Origin: Chaunax sp. Z400
Taxonomy: Eukaryota > Chordata > Actinopteri > Lophiiformes > Chaunacidae
Direction of reading: 5' to 3'
Length of the DNA: 64,000 nt
Assembly (NCBI GenBank): GCA_037577475.1
Contig: CM075192.1
Location: 6,029,908 to 6,093,907 of the forward strand
Position 1 is the stretch's first letter, and each line of letters begins with the position of its first letter. The notes under the pieces were generated by a model that was not told the DNA's origin, did not search any database, and saw only the letters and a program-made list of their open reading frames with translations. The position numbers and the translations under genes were made by a program. This document shows positions 1 to 13,226 of the stretch, piece after piece.

Positions 1-3000
1 AGGGTCACAATACCTGATGACCATGCTTGAGAATGTGCTGATGTGCCAAAAATATGACATGTGCATCATACCTTGAACAGGCATTTCTTATTAATAAGAA
101 ACGGTGGAAAGATGTTTCCATAAATACCATTTCATTTCCAGAGAGTGAGGAGAAAAGTTGGAAATAAATTGGATTTCTCTTTCATGGGAGAGAGAGAGCC
201 TTGCAGCAAGCAGGTAATCAACAGTCTGTATCTTTTCACAGATATACAGGAAACACAGGAATCCAAACAGCAGAGGCATTAACTAAGGCTGCTGTTTTGT
301 CTCAGTAAACACAAGAGGCTTAATGGAATTTTACGATTATCCTCCTAGGCTACATACTGCAAATCTCCTACGCGTCCTTATGTACAGGTACAGGTGGAGA
401 ATATTAATGCAAAGGCATTCACAGCAGGTCTGATCAAAATCCAAACATCTTTCTACAGATAGCTGGAGGGTCAGAGTCTGTCTGGCCATGACTATGGCTG
501 ACCATGGTATGGCACCCTGGGGTGCCCCAGGGTGACGACCAGCTTTGTCATTGGTGCTGTGAAAAAAATATTCTGGCGCTGAATTAATGTAGAATTACTT
601 ATCATCAATATGCAGCTTATTTCTCATCTCATACATCATCAATGTATTGATATATATCAATTATCAATCAATTGTTTCACATGCCACTTTCCCCATGTGG
701 CAATGTCAAAGTATGACTCAGCATATGACTTGTCAGCCAGGGTATGGTCTGTGTATGACTAAGTAATACTATATTATTTATGCATGATGCATTACAAGAG
801 GGTTGCGTGAATCTGAGCCATCAACAGTGAGGGTAGTAGAGGCCTGCAGCAAAACAAAGACAGTACAACAGCTACAGCTACTTGTCGTATGGTTTCATCG
901 TTACTGGAGATCCATCAAGCTCTCTCCCTGTGCTCCTGGTATGTGGTTTAAAATTGTCAAATCAAGCAGTGGTTCCAAGCAAACCTAAGACACCAGATGA
1001 TCTGTAACTGACCAGCAAGGGTGTGGAGTATTTTTATTCGCTTGGAAAGTCAACACAACCAACAAGAGCAAGTGATGCTGAAGTGTGCAAAAGTCTCAGA
1101 GAAAGACTTAGCACTGCTGGCAGAGATCAGGGAAGATCACACATTAAAAATAAAATTTAAGCACACTGATTTAGACAAGATAGATCGTTGGAGGAGGAGT
1201 AGTTTCAAGTAGCACCATTGCATTTCTGTTATCATTCTTGATGATGCATTAGTTTGAACTGAGGGCTGTGGGCCACATTTACCCCCCCTCTCTCAATAAC
1301 CACTTAAAACATTGTCGACAATTAACATTAAAGCGTCCCAGACAATGTATCTTATGCACTTCAAAGATTTCCATGAGGTTAATGTGATTTTAAGTCAAAT
1401 GTTTTGACAGCTGCTGAATGGATCGGTATTTGCATGACCATAAAAAAAAATCAGGAAAACACATGCATAGAGGAGATTATTGTATGTGAAATGGCCGTTA
1501 CTGTCAACTTTATGAAGCACCCAGATTTCACATCTCACAACTTAAATTTTGCGTGATGAAATCAAAGGAGGGAAATGTGCGACACACCACTATTTCAATA
1601 AGACGATCCCCTTGTTCCTGTTCTTCTAACCTGGAGACTTTCCATGGAGCCATATCAGGAGCTCTGTTTGAAATCCAGCCGCTCTTATTGAGTTGTGTTT
1701 AAGGTATTAAGTAAAGCCCTCTGGATCCATCCACTGTGCAATGATTACCTTTAATTAAGGAGTGCACTGAGCTGACTGGAGGTCTCAGGAGAGAGTCCGC
1801 TGGTCACACTGTGCTCAAAAAGTCAAACACCGCCACAAGTCTAAGATCTGCTTTAAAGCTCATTAATCTCGCCCAACCTTTTGCTGGGAGTGCCCCGAGG
1901 GACCAGCAGGGATTTGAGCAAGTATTCCTTAAAGCAATATTGAATCTGAAATCTTCAGGGAGAGGCAAAGCCCCTCTTGAGTCCAATATTTGCTCCATGA
2001 AACCAAAAGGTGCTTCCTGCACTGAACCTTTTAGGGCACACGGGAGGTCTAAACGTAATAGTTAGCACAAAGCCTTTTTAAGGAATGAGAAGATTAATCT
2101 AAACCTACGGAATACTGATCCTTGCAATTTTTTTCTGTGTGGTGAACTAAAAACGTTTCCACTGTGAGAGATAAATCTGGCCCAAAAAAGGACCACCTTA
2201 TTGAATCCAATGTAATATTTGTCAGGTTTCAGACGGACATACGTCACAGAAGAATTACAAGACAACAGGGCACTGTGTACCGATGCAAAAGAAGGACACA
2301 TTCCTATTTATTTGTTCTAGAGATGCAAAGCTGTTTGACTCCTTTGTGATGCTTCCTGCCCCAGCAGATCCACAATGACACCCCTTCCCACAGGTTTTAT
2401 ACAAAATATAGTTGATCATCAAATGAATCCTGTGATACAAGCTGTTTTATTTATTAAAGCTGAGCTGAGAGCTGCTCTGCGGCCAAACATATTAAATGAC
2501 TTCCCTAATGTCAGTGTGGTCTTGCCATAGCCTTAGAATGCAATGTTTATCTGTGTTATGTACCTCTGGGCCCATCGACCTTGGTTGTTTGGAAACCTGA
2601 TAATGTGTTCATGTGCAGTTTTGGGAAAAGCTGCTTGGATTAAATGAAGCTTCACAGTAAAATGGCAAAAAAATGGTTTGCCACATCAATAATAGTCATC
2701 AATAAATAGACTGTGAACTATCTGTTTTTGTGCTGACGTTATGTAACAAAGGTTATGGCTCATCTGTCCAACGAGGAGTCTTTACCCCAGAGTCTTTCCA
2801 TTTACCCTGAATATTCATGTCTTATTACTGTTGAAAACATACAGTGTGTTTTTGCAAAGAAATAACACAATTTGTAAAACAGAACACCTTTTCTCAAAAT
2901 AATTTATGACAAGATAGAGCAGGGGTCAGAAAGGTTTTCTATTGCCCTGGAGCAGTTTAACAACACAACAAATGAATGAATTATTTTTTGATGCGCTGTT

Positions 3001-3453
3001 GTTTTAAGAGGATCAAATACCAGAACTCTGTGGATTTTCTTTGTACTGTTACTGGAAAAGCAGCAAGGCAGCAAAAGAGACTGCAATGTCTTGTTGTATT
3101 TACTATCTGAACCATATATCTGCTCTGTCTGCTCGGCTGTCAGTGCTGATACAAGCTGCCTACATCTGAGGTCAGGGGTTAAATTATCTGCTTTTATGTC
3201 AAACCAGGAGGTAAGATTCTATCAGCCCCGATCTGGAAGGCTTCAAATCAAGTGTCAAGTAAAATCTGACCTAGAATAAAAAATGTCTGACATCCTCGTG
3301 TGGCACCATTAACACTTCAACGTCCTTCAAAGTAGCACAGAGCACAGGGTGGTATGTCATTCTCACTAATGCTGTGCTATACAAACCTAATGTGTGTGAG
3401 AAAAGTGTGTGTTACCCTGATCAACTACTTATACAGATCTGAAGTATATGTCC

Positions 3454-3454
<1 letters not shown>
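1..3454. other. Non-coding stretch, no gene recognised
   Basis: Only short chance frames occur. A 10-bp-arm palindrome lies at 513-534. The part at about 1720-2060 is of more balanced composition and open on both strands (1811-2065 plus, 1804-2022 minus), but it has no recognisable protein and no splice framework. If the minus-strand exon at 44.4 kb is real, this is intronic. Confidence 0.6.

Positions 3455-3519
<65 letters not shown>
3455..3519. repeat. Compound (GT)n(AT)n microsatellite
   Basis: About 20 bp of GT dinucleotides run directly into about 44 bp of AT dinucleotides. The overlapping open frames are translations of the array. Confidence 0.97.
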
Positions 3520-3521
<2 letters not shown>

Positions 3522-4240
3522 TCATATACTTATTTGGACTAGATAGGTCGGAAAGAAAACTAAATTTAAATTTTTTTAAACTTTTAAACAGATTTGTTAA
3601 AAAACAAACAAACAAACAATGCATGTAGACGAGTTCATGAAAAACCATTTATATAACATGAAACCAATCACGCTGATTGAACTACAGAATTTGTTGTTTT
3701 TTTTGTTCTGCACAGTGTTTAATTTGTTATTTCTTGGATTATGTTGAGTTAATTTCCTCGTGTCCTGCTTTTCTTTATTATTCCTGCCTTTGTTATTTTC
3801 TCCTATCAATGGGATTGTTGATCAGTTTCACATTTGTCTTGTTAGTCTTCACTCCATGGTGTATTTTGGTCTACGTCTGTTCCCTTATTTCTTTGCTGGT
3901 TCGTCTTTGTACCTTGTGTGACAGGCATCATGCCACTTCCCTGTGTGTTATTTTGGAATCTTTGCTTTGTTCCTTATCTTCTTTTTCAGATTTCATCATC
4001 TTTGATAAACCAAATCCAACCAACAGTGACAACCCATGCCAGTCAGAATAACTGCTGCTGCTAGTTTTGGGTAACGTTGCTTCAGTCTGTGACCCAAAAG
4101 GTAAATTAGGTCTCCAACCTAAAGGTAGTGTAGTGTTATTTTTAGTCAAAGCAGTGAATAGATTATATATTTAGGAAATGAAAGATGAAGACTAAAATAA
4201 AGCCTAACATTGCAGTTTTATGGGAGTATTAGTCTTAAAA
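3520..4240. other. T-rich non-coding stretch
   Basis: Holds a short AAAC run near 3602-3618. From 3677 to 4051 a pyrimidine-rich tract is open for 124 codons on the plus strand. Its leucine, phenylalanine, cysteine and serine content follows from the T-rich base composition. It could be the untranslated tail of a retroelement, but I cannot assign a family. Confidence 0.5.
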
Positions 4241-4244
4241 TGAG

Positions 4245-4610
4245 GTGCAGCCAGGCGTATTGCTATCCTGAGGTAGCAGAAAGCAATTGCACTATTGACC
4301 AACAATAACTTGGTCTATAGTCAATGGTTCTGTATTTGTTTTACAGATTGGAAGATACACTTACATGGGCCAGTTCACAATGTGTGTACACTCTGCTTGG
4401 TAAATGTGATGTGATGCAAGGATGGGGATTGTAATCATCCAGATTACTTTTCCCCTGCACCTCTAGTGGTGCATAAGGGTTTATGAGCTGCTTTACCCTG
4501 AACAATGTCACTGTATGAGCCTGGACTGTATATGTGACACCTTTTGGGTGTGTAGAAGAACAAAGAGCTCTAATTAAGGTTAGATCCTGTCAACATGTCA
4601 GGAGATTTAA
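4245..4610 (+). repeat. Dispersed DNA-transposon-like repeat, copy A
   Basis: The core near 4265-4330 (GCAGAAAGCAATTGCACTAT, then a GACCAACAA and GTCAATGG stretch) matches copies near 7030 and 18660. Copies A and C also share a later block, AACAAAGA then GATCCTGT, so they are colinear over about 300 bp. It resembles a hAT-type non-autonomous repeat I know from fish genomes. Exact ends were not determined. Confidence 0.55.
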
Positions 4611-4987
4611 ATTATTATTAATGCCCAGGGCCTGCAGATGGAATTAGCTAGAAGCTAAATCTGATGCAAAACATTTTTTCTCTTCTTTGAGACTAAAGAA
4701 TTTGTACATGGTCCCTGACATAAATAATATAAAATAGATATTAAATATTAATTAATATTAAATAGTAAATAGTAAATGTAATAAAATAAGTTGTATAAAT
4801 TGTACAGAACAAATTAGCATTTCTGCTACTAGGGAAATGGAGATGAACATCCTCTAAATGAATGTGTGCCTTGGATTTTAGACTGTGTACTTTACATGGG
4901 GCTCTTTAATGCTTTCATTTCCACAAGCACATTTTTCTTGCAGTAGTAGAAATAGGAAAACAAATAAAACAAATGGTCAGTGAACAC

Positions 4988-5106
4988 ACGGTGCTGTGGT
5001 GAGTAGCACTGTTGCCTCTCAGCAGAAAGGTTCTTGGATCAAATCCTGACCTGGGGCCTTTCTGTGTGGAGTTTGCATGTTCTCCCAGTGTCTGCGTGGC
5101 TCAGCC
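4988..5106 (+). repeat. tRNA-derived SINE fragment (5' part)
   Basis: The tRNA-like head (GTGCTGTGGTGAGTAGCACT), a B-box-like GGATCAAATCC at 5036-5046, and the adjoining GGAGTTTGCATGTTCTCCC body match the full SINE at 58211-58552. It is truncated 3'. Confidence 0.75.
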
Positions 5107-6065
5107 TGAATGGCTGTTTGTCTTTCTGTGTGCCTGCCCTGAGACGGCAGTTCTTCTGGCAGTGAGATGAAAAAAAAACAAAAAAACGTCTGAATCTTAT
5201 CTCTAAAAACATCTATTCAGACAGGAAGAAAGGTCAACATCTGACAGCGGTGCCATCTGAGACATCTTAATAGATATCTTCACTGGTGCTGTGTTCGTGC
5301 TGTCACCACTTCTTGAGTCAGACAGACCATGAGGCCACGTGGAGACAGACAGAGAAAAATGGCACATTTAGTCAGCACACTTCTCATAATCCCTGGGATG
5401 ATGGATAAACACAGATTTTGCCGTCTCCTTCCCCCCATCCTGAGCATCACTCAGTCAGTCTGCCTGGCCTCCACAGAGACTGCAGCTGTCTCTCTGGAGG
5501 CCAGTTGAAATGGTGTGACCTTGAGAGAGTAGTCTGAACTAATGTGTCAGCCGAGGACCAAGAGGGGATTTCACCTTCCTAATGGAAAGCTTCCCAGGAG
5601 ACGGCTGAGCGATGGCTCCACGCATCGTACCATCTATTTGAATGTGACAGTTAGCCTCTGCCTCCGTGTTCACTCTAAAGCATGAAGAATGTGTGCAGGT
5701 ACACACACACATGCGCACATATCATGTCTGAAAGAAAACAGATCAGTTCTTAAATCTGGTGACAATTTAGAAATATAAAGCAAAACAGCACAATTCATAC
5801 AGTGTGATTTCAAGTGACTGGAGCACACTCAATCAATATATGACAAAATTAGCACGATTAAGAGAAATCTTGAAGAGAGGAATCTATTGATAAATTGAGT
5901 TGAATAAATTGAGTATTTGTCTCTCTCATATAGCATCAAGGTCACATTTATTACTCGCAACGGGATTCTGAGAAAGTATTTTTTACCATGAATTACAATT
6001 GAACAGGATCAAATAACAGCCTTTGGTCTGAACAACTGTATGTTTACTGGAATGTAATGCAAAGC
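5107..6065. other. Non-coding stretch, no gene recognised
   Basis: Mixed-composition DNA. The part at about 5440-5660 is less A+T-rich and free of obvious repeats. It has no long frame. Confidence 0.55.
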
Positions 6066-6127
6066 TTTGAACCCAGGACCTTCTTCCTGTGAGTCAACAG
6101 TGCTGCCCACTACACCTCTGGGCCGCC
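6066..6127 (-). repeat. tRNA-like head of the SINE, inverted fragment
   Basis: On the minus strand the sequence reads as the SINE head: GTGGGCAGCACTGTTGACTC, then AGAAGGTCCTGGGTTCAAA (B-box-like). Only the tRNA-like part remains. Confidence 0.65.
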
Positions 6128-6990
6128 CAATTCAAAATCTTAAAAACTGGAAATGAGATACATTATCTTATTTCAAAAGCTGGTTAAGCTAGTTTAATTC
6201 TACTTATTTCTAGACCGAACTAATTCATTCTAAGATTTCTTGACAAGTAAAATTATCTTGCTGCATGGACATATAATTTCATTAGTATTAAAGGTATACT
6301 CCCAGTCAGTATTTTCCTGCTCAAGGCGTGTCAAGAATTTTTAAAGTAACCACGATATTTTTATTCAGTAGGACGAATGTTATTCTACAGCCTGATATAA
6401 CGGCCATATTTGTAGCACAGCGGAATACAGAGAACAATTCTGATTTTAAGCCAGTGAAGGGTGAAAAATATGAAGTAAACAAAGGGCCAAGATCGCTATA
6501 TATATCTGGGTCACTTCCTCTTCCTGCACTCTGGCTGGTTGGCGTGTGTTTGTGCATAAAATAACAGATAGTGTGAGGAAAAGGTGTTGAGTATCTGAAC
6601 AAAAGAAACGGAGAGCAAAACTGGTAAATACTGGAGAGCAGAAGGATCGATGAGCTACTGAAATCTAAATCTGGACACGCAAAGCTGGCTGGTGCAAAAG
6701 CCTAGGTGACGGGAAGCTGCAGGGAAACGGCTGCCAGGTAGGAAATCCAAAACAAATCTACCCACGGAATTCCCTTTCATTAGGCATGTTTTTGTTTGAA
6801 TTATTGACCAAATAATAAAATGATATTTATTCATTGATATGCTGCATTTTGGGTGGAATGCATTTTGTATGTCTAGGCTGTTAGTTGAGTGGGAGTATAC
6901 CTTTAATCCATTTCTTCATCAAACTCAGTGTTTATTTCTTGTAATTTGGGTAGTCTTTTTTTGCAGTGCAAAAGTACCATCATGGTCGCA
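6128..6990. other. Non-coding stretch with AT-rich repeat-like DNA
   Basis: 6130-6260 resembles the poly-A/T-rich family seen at 42560-43290. Complementary open frames at 6321-6602 (minus) and 6328-6564 (plus) show no domain. Confidence 0.45.
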
Positions 6991-7230
6991 CAATGACATG
7001 TGGTCATGTGCATTGTTGGTGCTTTAGTATCTTGAGGCAGTAAAAGCAATAGAACCATTCACCAATAAACTCTTGGCCTAAAGTCAATGGTGCAGGTACA
7101 CCTGGCTTTTAAAGAGGATTTGAGATAATATGATTGATTCAATTCATGTTATGCCCAAAACACACCTCTGAATGATTAGGAGACATGATATAATTCATTT
7201 GTGCCTCAAGTCTCACTTTGCACCTAGATT
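6990..7230 (+). repeat. Dispersed DNA-transposon-like repeat, copy B
   Basis: Shares the core ATCTTGAGGCAGTAAAAGCA and GTCAATGGTGCAGG with copies A (4245) and C (18645). It is followed by GCCCAAAACACACCTCTGAA, typical of the same fish family. The edges are approximate. Confidence 0.5.
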
Positions 7231-7290
7231 GTGCGACTCCTTTTTATACGATATCACATCATAATTAAGTTTAAAAAAAATCTTCACATT

Positions 7291-7445
7291 GGATGGATGG
7301 ATAGATAGATAGATAGATAGATGATATGTAGAGATAAATAGATAGATAGATTTATAGATAGATTTATAGATAGATAGATTTATCGATAGATAGATAGATA
7401 ATAGATAGATAGATGATAGATAGATAGGTAGGTAGATAGATAGAT
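7291..7445. repeat. (GATA)n/(GATT)n tetranucleotide microsatellite
   Basis: About 155 bp of GATG, GATA and TAGATTTA variants. The minus-strand Tyr/Ser/Ile/Leu frame over it is a translation artefact. Confidence 0.97.
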
Positions 7446-7501
7446 TGTCCTTGAATTGGGTCATTTAGAGGAGACCAAGCCATAAGCAGCTGATACTGCA
7501 G

Positions 7502-7537
7502 CCTCTCTCTCCCCCTCTCTCTCTCTCTCTCTCTCTA
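7502..7537. repeat. (CT)n microsatellite
   Basis: CT dinucleotides with one CCCC interruption. Confidence 0.95.
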
Positions 7538-9245
7538 AGTGACACCCAGCTCGTTTCCAGTGACAGGCAGAGCACTAAGACAGCAATCCATCTGCACTAA
7601 TACGTTTGACATGACCGATCAATAGTGTAGTACAGTATACATGGGCTAAGAAAAGAAGCTCTTAAATGAATGTGAGGCAGACAAGAGTATAACTGCCTGA
7701 AGCAAAGAGAGGTCTCCTCGCTATTAATATGAGCAAAGCAGACGTCTCCACAAAGAGTCAGTTTAATTTATGTCTTCCACTTCCAGCATTACAGACTCCA
7801 GTTCAAACCTACAGGGAAATAACAGTCTGGATTGTGTTGTATGAAACATATTCAATGGGTGGGTAGAATGAGTGCTTTTGCAGATATAATGTTGTAAACA
7901 GCTTTCTTTGGGACCAGGTACATCAAGGCCTCCATCAGCGCTGATGATGTTTTCCCAAAACATCCAGCAGTAAACCTATTGAAGTCATGATAAAATAAAT
8001 GGCTAATGGTGATTGTAGCGTCATTACCCACAGTCCCACCAATCATAATCAAGACGTGGCTGATTAGCATGCAGCGCTCCTGCATAAACAAACCCTGGTG
8101 TTGGCTAATGAAAGACAGAACTGTGCATTAAATAACGATTATGCTCACTAGGACGGATTCAGCTGCTGTGCTCCGTGACATTTTCAGGATCATAAATCTG
8201 CTTTTCAGTATCTGCTGAATTTCTGTTCTTGTTTTACCCATTTGCCCATTTTGATGTTAAAAACATCTGGAAATATTTTATTCTCACTTTGGTTCATGTA
8301 AAATTGACAAACTAAGCTAAAACCACTTCAAAATGAAACGACTGTGACAAGATAAAGAAGCTGCTCAGTGTGGGAACAAAATAAGCATCCATTTTTTAGC
8401 AGCTAAATTTTACCTAGATCAGGGAGCAGCTGTTAGCAAAGACTGAGATGACAGACAAAAAACTATTTTCCAAAATCCATTTGGATATATGAATCCTAAC
8501 TACAGCATATTCTCATTCTTGACTTGAAGATAAAGAAAACTCTACTTTAATTGGTAGTTTCCTAACACCAGCCCTCCAAACAATTCTTAAAAGCATACAT
8601 ACAGCAGCCAAACAACATCCTCCCTGGTATGAGGCTCATAGCTCAGCAAGTCTGACAGATATTATTCAAACATGCTGAGAATCCATGTAAGCATTAAAAT
8701 GATCGGTGTTAAAAAGAAGCCCTGCTTTCTGAGAGACAGAGACAAGTGATGCTGGAGCGCCGACACATTTGCTCTCATTCACTGCAAAAGCTGAAATCTA
8801 GATAAAATATTTCTTAAATCAAGCAAATATTTGCTTTTTTTTAAAACTCAATGCATGAAACTAGAATTACCAGGATTTATGAGCCATTTGAGCAACTTCT
8901 ACAGGGACCAAACTACTGTGTTTATGGGTTGGTCCAATAGGAACACAAATGATCACATTCCATATTAGTTATGCCTTACAGTGTCCCTGCTGGTATGTAA
9001 TCAGAGCTCTACGCCTTCATATGATCTTACATGCCTTCATTAATTGACGCTTTTCTGCAGAAAGCTTTAATTAAGTTAGATATTTCACCTCATTAACCAT
9101 GTTTTAGCTAAATTAATAAGAAATTATAGAATTAATTTATGTGCATATTAATGACAATATTAAAACAATGTGATGGTTTGCTTTTTTAATTGCTTTTCTG
9201 ACATGAAGCACTTTTAATCCTATCTTTGTAGTTATCTTTATATAC
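7538..9245. other. Non-coding stretch, no gene recognised
   Basis: 8785-8880 holds an A/T-rich fragment (CTGCAAAAGCTGAAATCTAG, TTCTTAAATCAAG) like the repeat at 42560-43290. The minus-strand frames at 7763-7963 and 7852-8091 show no domain. Confidence 0.5.
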
Positions 9246-9665
9246 AGCCAGAGGTGGCAAAAGTTCACATATTCATTACCCATGTAGAAGTACAGTTACG
9301 TGAGTAAAAAAAAGAAACATTAATTAAACTTCTTCACACTGAAGTCAAATTGAAAAAAGCTCTGAAAAGTAAAACAAGAAGAGAAAAACAAAGTGGAAGA
9401 AAAAACCTTCGTACTCTTCTTGGTTTATTCTTTGTATGTGATATGAAAGGGATCATCTTTACCATGTCTTGTTGTCCATTTAGGCTGAAATCTGTCTTGA
9501 TGTTGAGAAAGCAATGATGCAAAATAAAAATAATCTACTAAAGTAATGAGCCTGTTTTGAAAATGCAAGAAGTAGAAAGTAAAACGTTGTCAGAAAAATA
9601 AGTAATTAAGTAAAGTACAGATACCTGCTAACTCTAAAGTATTTGTACTCCACTACATCCGACCT
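9246..9665. repeat. Fish-type 'AGTA/AAGTA' dispersed repeat, split
   Basis: The flanks carry GTAGAAGTACAGTTACGTGA (about 9284-9303) and, at 9590-9660, AAGTAATTAAGTAAAGTACA with GTATTTGTACTCCACTACAT. This is the usual sequence of a widespread fish repeat. About 230 bp of unrelated DNA lies between. Confidence 0.45.
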
Positions 9666-10114
9666 CAGTATCCGGCTCACAGAGTATGGTCCTATGTCAA
9701 CTATAATAAAAAAAAGCTCTGTAATGACATCATGAACACCTCAGTGTTTCAGTGCTTTCCACATCATTCCTACTACAAACGATTAGCGACGGTGACCCAG
9801 GTGAGACCTATCAGTGACTTGGCATTAATGACATTTTAATGGGAAACTAATGGGGATTTCTGCTGACAGACCTAAGTGAGTTCAGCATGAGGTCAATGAG
9901 GCATGAGAAAAAGTCTAATTGCTGCGTTATAAAGGCTGTGTATAAAAACAGTTATTGTTCTGCTCTATTCTCGCTGGGAGGTATTTGGATCCAGGCTGCC
10001 TTTTTATGCTGTCAGGCTGCACTCACTGATGCAAGAATTAAAGTGTGTTACATGTAATTCAACAATCAGCAAATTAAAAAATATATATTTTTAACATTGT
10101 GGAATGCAAGACAA

Positions 10115-10162
10115 TTATTATTATTATTATTGTTATTATTGTTATTATTATTATTATTATTA
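10115..10162. repeat. (TTA)n microsatellite
   Basis: ATT/TTA trinucleotides with two TTG interruptions. Confidence 0.95.
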
Positions 10163-10661
10163 ACAATCATTCTATTTACATTTTGTTTTCATTAGATTGA
10201 ATCGACTATTGGAATTCAGGTTTCTCTATAACAAACATATTTATGGGAAGTGTTTAATCATAAATCTTTATGAGGAACTCAAAATTGTTTGAATGGTCAA
10301 AGAGAAATGTAAAGATTTATTTTACTGCATTGCTACTGACTTAATGAGAATTTTAATGTGAAAATGTTATGTGATTTTAGAATTTTTAGAGGACATAATG
10401 GCAAATAATTAAAAAGTATAGATTACATAAAAATCTTTTTTTTTTTTTTTTTTTTTTTAACATCCTGGATGATGACATAACTTTTCCCTACAGTGCAGTG
10501 TCTGTGAGTTGATGGTTCTGAGTCTGAAGGCCCACCCACTTTAGAAGTGTCCTGACATGTCCACAACCCCATCTCCTTCCTAGAGGACGCATAATGGCCA
10601 CCTAGATCAGACTACATTTATATGCAGCACTGGATTCACAGAGAGATGCTCCGGGTGGAAG

Positions 10662-10740
10662 GCAGGGGCGATTCTAGGATCAGACCTTTAGGGGGGCTAA
10701 GTCCCTAATGAGAATGTGACATGCATCCAGTTAAATCAGT
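10662..10740 (+). repeat. Dispersed repeat, copy 1 (pairs with 37374)
   Basis: The block GATTCTAGGATCAGACCTTT, then CCCTAATGAGAATGTGACAT, matches 37374-37450 with few differences, in the same orientation. Confidence 0.65.
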
Positions 10741-12372
10741 CATTTTACTGAATACCAATTAAAAATCAATACTTTTAAACATATGATGCTTTAATGTACC
10801 ATAATAATACTTTTAGATGACAGATGAGATGAGTTTTACCTGACATGATATTTTTTAAGATAATGAAAAATGGACATGCTGTTTGCAGAAGTATTCAACC
10901 CCTGTATAGCCCTGGATACTGTATATCTGTATCAAGCTTTTTGCAATAAAGTGATGTTATTTAACAACATTTCTTTATTATATTATCTGTTAACACAAGT
11001 CGTTAGTTGATATATTTGCACATAGTTTTTAGGTGACAGCTCGGTGCTGTCCCACAGGTAGCAGATTTACGTCTAAACTTAAGAGTCACAGCTGAAGCGA
11101 GATCCTGCATTTAACTGACTGTTGCTCAGACTGTGCTCCCCTCTTGCAGAAGAGGATGAAGAGGTTATCTAAAGTGATATATATATACAGTGATAAAACA
11201 CTCTGAGGGCATCCACATCTATCTCATCTGCATCACCTCCTTGATGCAAATTCAAATGGCTTTCTGCTGCACTACATTAGATTGCTGTGCTAGCACACTA
11301 TTGGTCAATTAGAAATTAAATAAAAATGTTCTTTGCACAACAGAAAAATCATGTGGCCAGACAGTTTGCTTGGAAGATGAGAGGGAAATGGATATAGAAT
11401 AGAATAGAATATTCTGATATTATGGCCTTCCTGGTTGACATGACATCACACCTGAATGGCTTCAAGCTAAACTTACAAGACAAAACAACTCTGTGTGTGA
11501 TTTGGTGGCAGGTCACTCTTTCCAGAGGAAGTTGGACATTTTTAAAAGTGGATCTCCAAGAGGATTTTGCACATTTTCTAGCAATGAAACAAATTCAGGG
11601 TGAGAGAGATGTTTCCTCTCTAAAACGGACTGAAATTTGGAAGGAGAGACAATGCATGTGATTCCACATACTGTATGTATGGGATTGATATATGATTATT
11701 TTTAAGATAAAAAGTTTGTCCATATGAGGTGATTAATAAGCACAATCCAGCCTAAACAAGTACTTTATTAAGTTTCCCTTCATGTTTTATGGTTTGAAAG
11801 AATAGAAAGACAGAAATAGGAGTTCAAAAACAGATACATTTTAGTTTAGATTAGTTATGCCAAAAACATCTTACTGCAAAAGTGTTAAAAATTTATACTT
11901 TGTTCAATACAAATGTAAAAAAATAAATAAAAAAAACCTGTATTTGTAGGTATCTTATGGTTCTTACCTCAGCATGGGAGGAGGGTTGACTCACTGAACC
12001 TCATGTAATTTTAATTGAATACCACCATGGAGACATTACACCTGACTGCTGGACAGGAAACACAGTTTACTATTTCTACAAAACAAATGATTGACACGGT
12101 GTGAAATATAAGAAGATTCAATGCCAGATATGCAGAGAACTTAAATCTTTGGAGCACATTGTGGACAATGTCTGACAGTATTGTCTGAATGTGGTGAGAG
12201 TGTGCTGACAGTTTGGCCAAGATGAGCACAAACAACAACTAAGCCTCAGGAAAAGATAAATGAATGTAATGACATGTATACAAAAATACATTTGAGGTGG
12301 ATATACTGTAATACCAAGATATGTAGGACACGTGTGATGAACATTCAAATGCAGTATAAGCATACCAGCACC

Positions 12373-12407
12373 TTTTCTCATGACTTGTGTCACGAGTCAT
12401 GAGAAAA
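12373..12407. repeat. Perfect inverted repeat, 13-bp arms
   Basis: Arms TTTTCTCATGACT (12373-12385) and AGTCATGAGAAAA (12395-12407) flank a 9-base loop and match without a mismatch. Confidence 0.9.
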
Positions 12408-12849
12408 AAATCTAATAAATGTAATTGTCTAATTGTCACAGCCTCTAAAAGCTACAATGATGTTTTCTTTCTTTCATATTCCATAAGTGCTAAAAGTGCA
12501 AAACTACATTCAGCGCTGCCCCAATCCAATGGGTTGATTCAAGAAAATCAGGTTTTGCTATTTCTATTCTGTTTCATCATTCCATTGCAGCATTGTTGTG
12601 TTCTTGCAAGCTGCTCAAATTCATTCCTGGCAGGACATTGAGTCTTACTTTGGTTTCCCATTAGTGTCATCTTTCCATGCCTGTTTTGTGAAGGTGAAGT
12701 CTCTCCTGTGTGACGTCATATTATGACTTGTATCATACTTGTCTTTCAGAATTGCTCAATGAATCCAAAGTTGTTGCTTTTTTTAAGATTTCCCCTGCCA
12801 GACCTCAGACCTTTCTTAACTGAAGGCATTTTGACCAAACGAAGGTATA

Positions 12850-12957
12850 CTATTGTATTGGTGTACTATTAGTATCCATTTATTATATTTGTATAGTATA
12901 GTATTGTATAGTATCAATATTATATTATAGTATATATATATAGTATATATTATATAT
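12850..12957. repeat. Cryptic TATTG/TAGTAT repeat
   Basis: Imperfect tandem GTATAGTAT and TATATA units. Low-complexity. Confidence 0.85.
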
Positions 12958-13204
12958 CTTCTCGTATCTTGAATCCAGAACATTATTCTTACAGCCTTGT
13001 TATAGATAAAAAAAATAAAGAATGAAGTGAAAATGAAAATGTAATGTATTTTGAAGTGTAATGTAGTTTGCCCCACAATTGTCTTTGCTTATTATCAATG
13101 CATCTCAAGCTCAATGCAGTTTTGCTGCAAGGTCAATATGGAATCCTAGCATTGCTTCACATTACAGCCTGTGATAATCTCCTTTTCTGTAAGAGGTCAG
13201 CAGG

Positions 13205-13226
13205 GTGTGTGTGTGTGTGTGTGTGT
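13205..13226. repeat. (GT)n microsatellite
   Basis: Eleven GT units. Confidence 0.95.

Noticed and set aside
1804..2065. Overlapping open frames on both strands
   Set aside because: Open in both directions with no domain, so lack of stop codons by chance is more likely than an exon.
3677..4051. 124-codon plus-strand frame that looks like a membrane protein
   Set aside because: The hydrophobic residues follow from T-rich DNA. There is no conserved transmembrane pattern and no exon borders.
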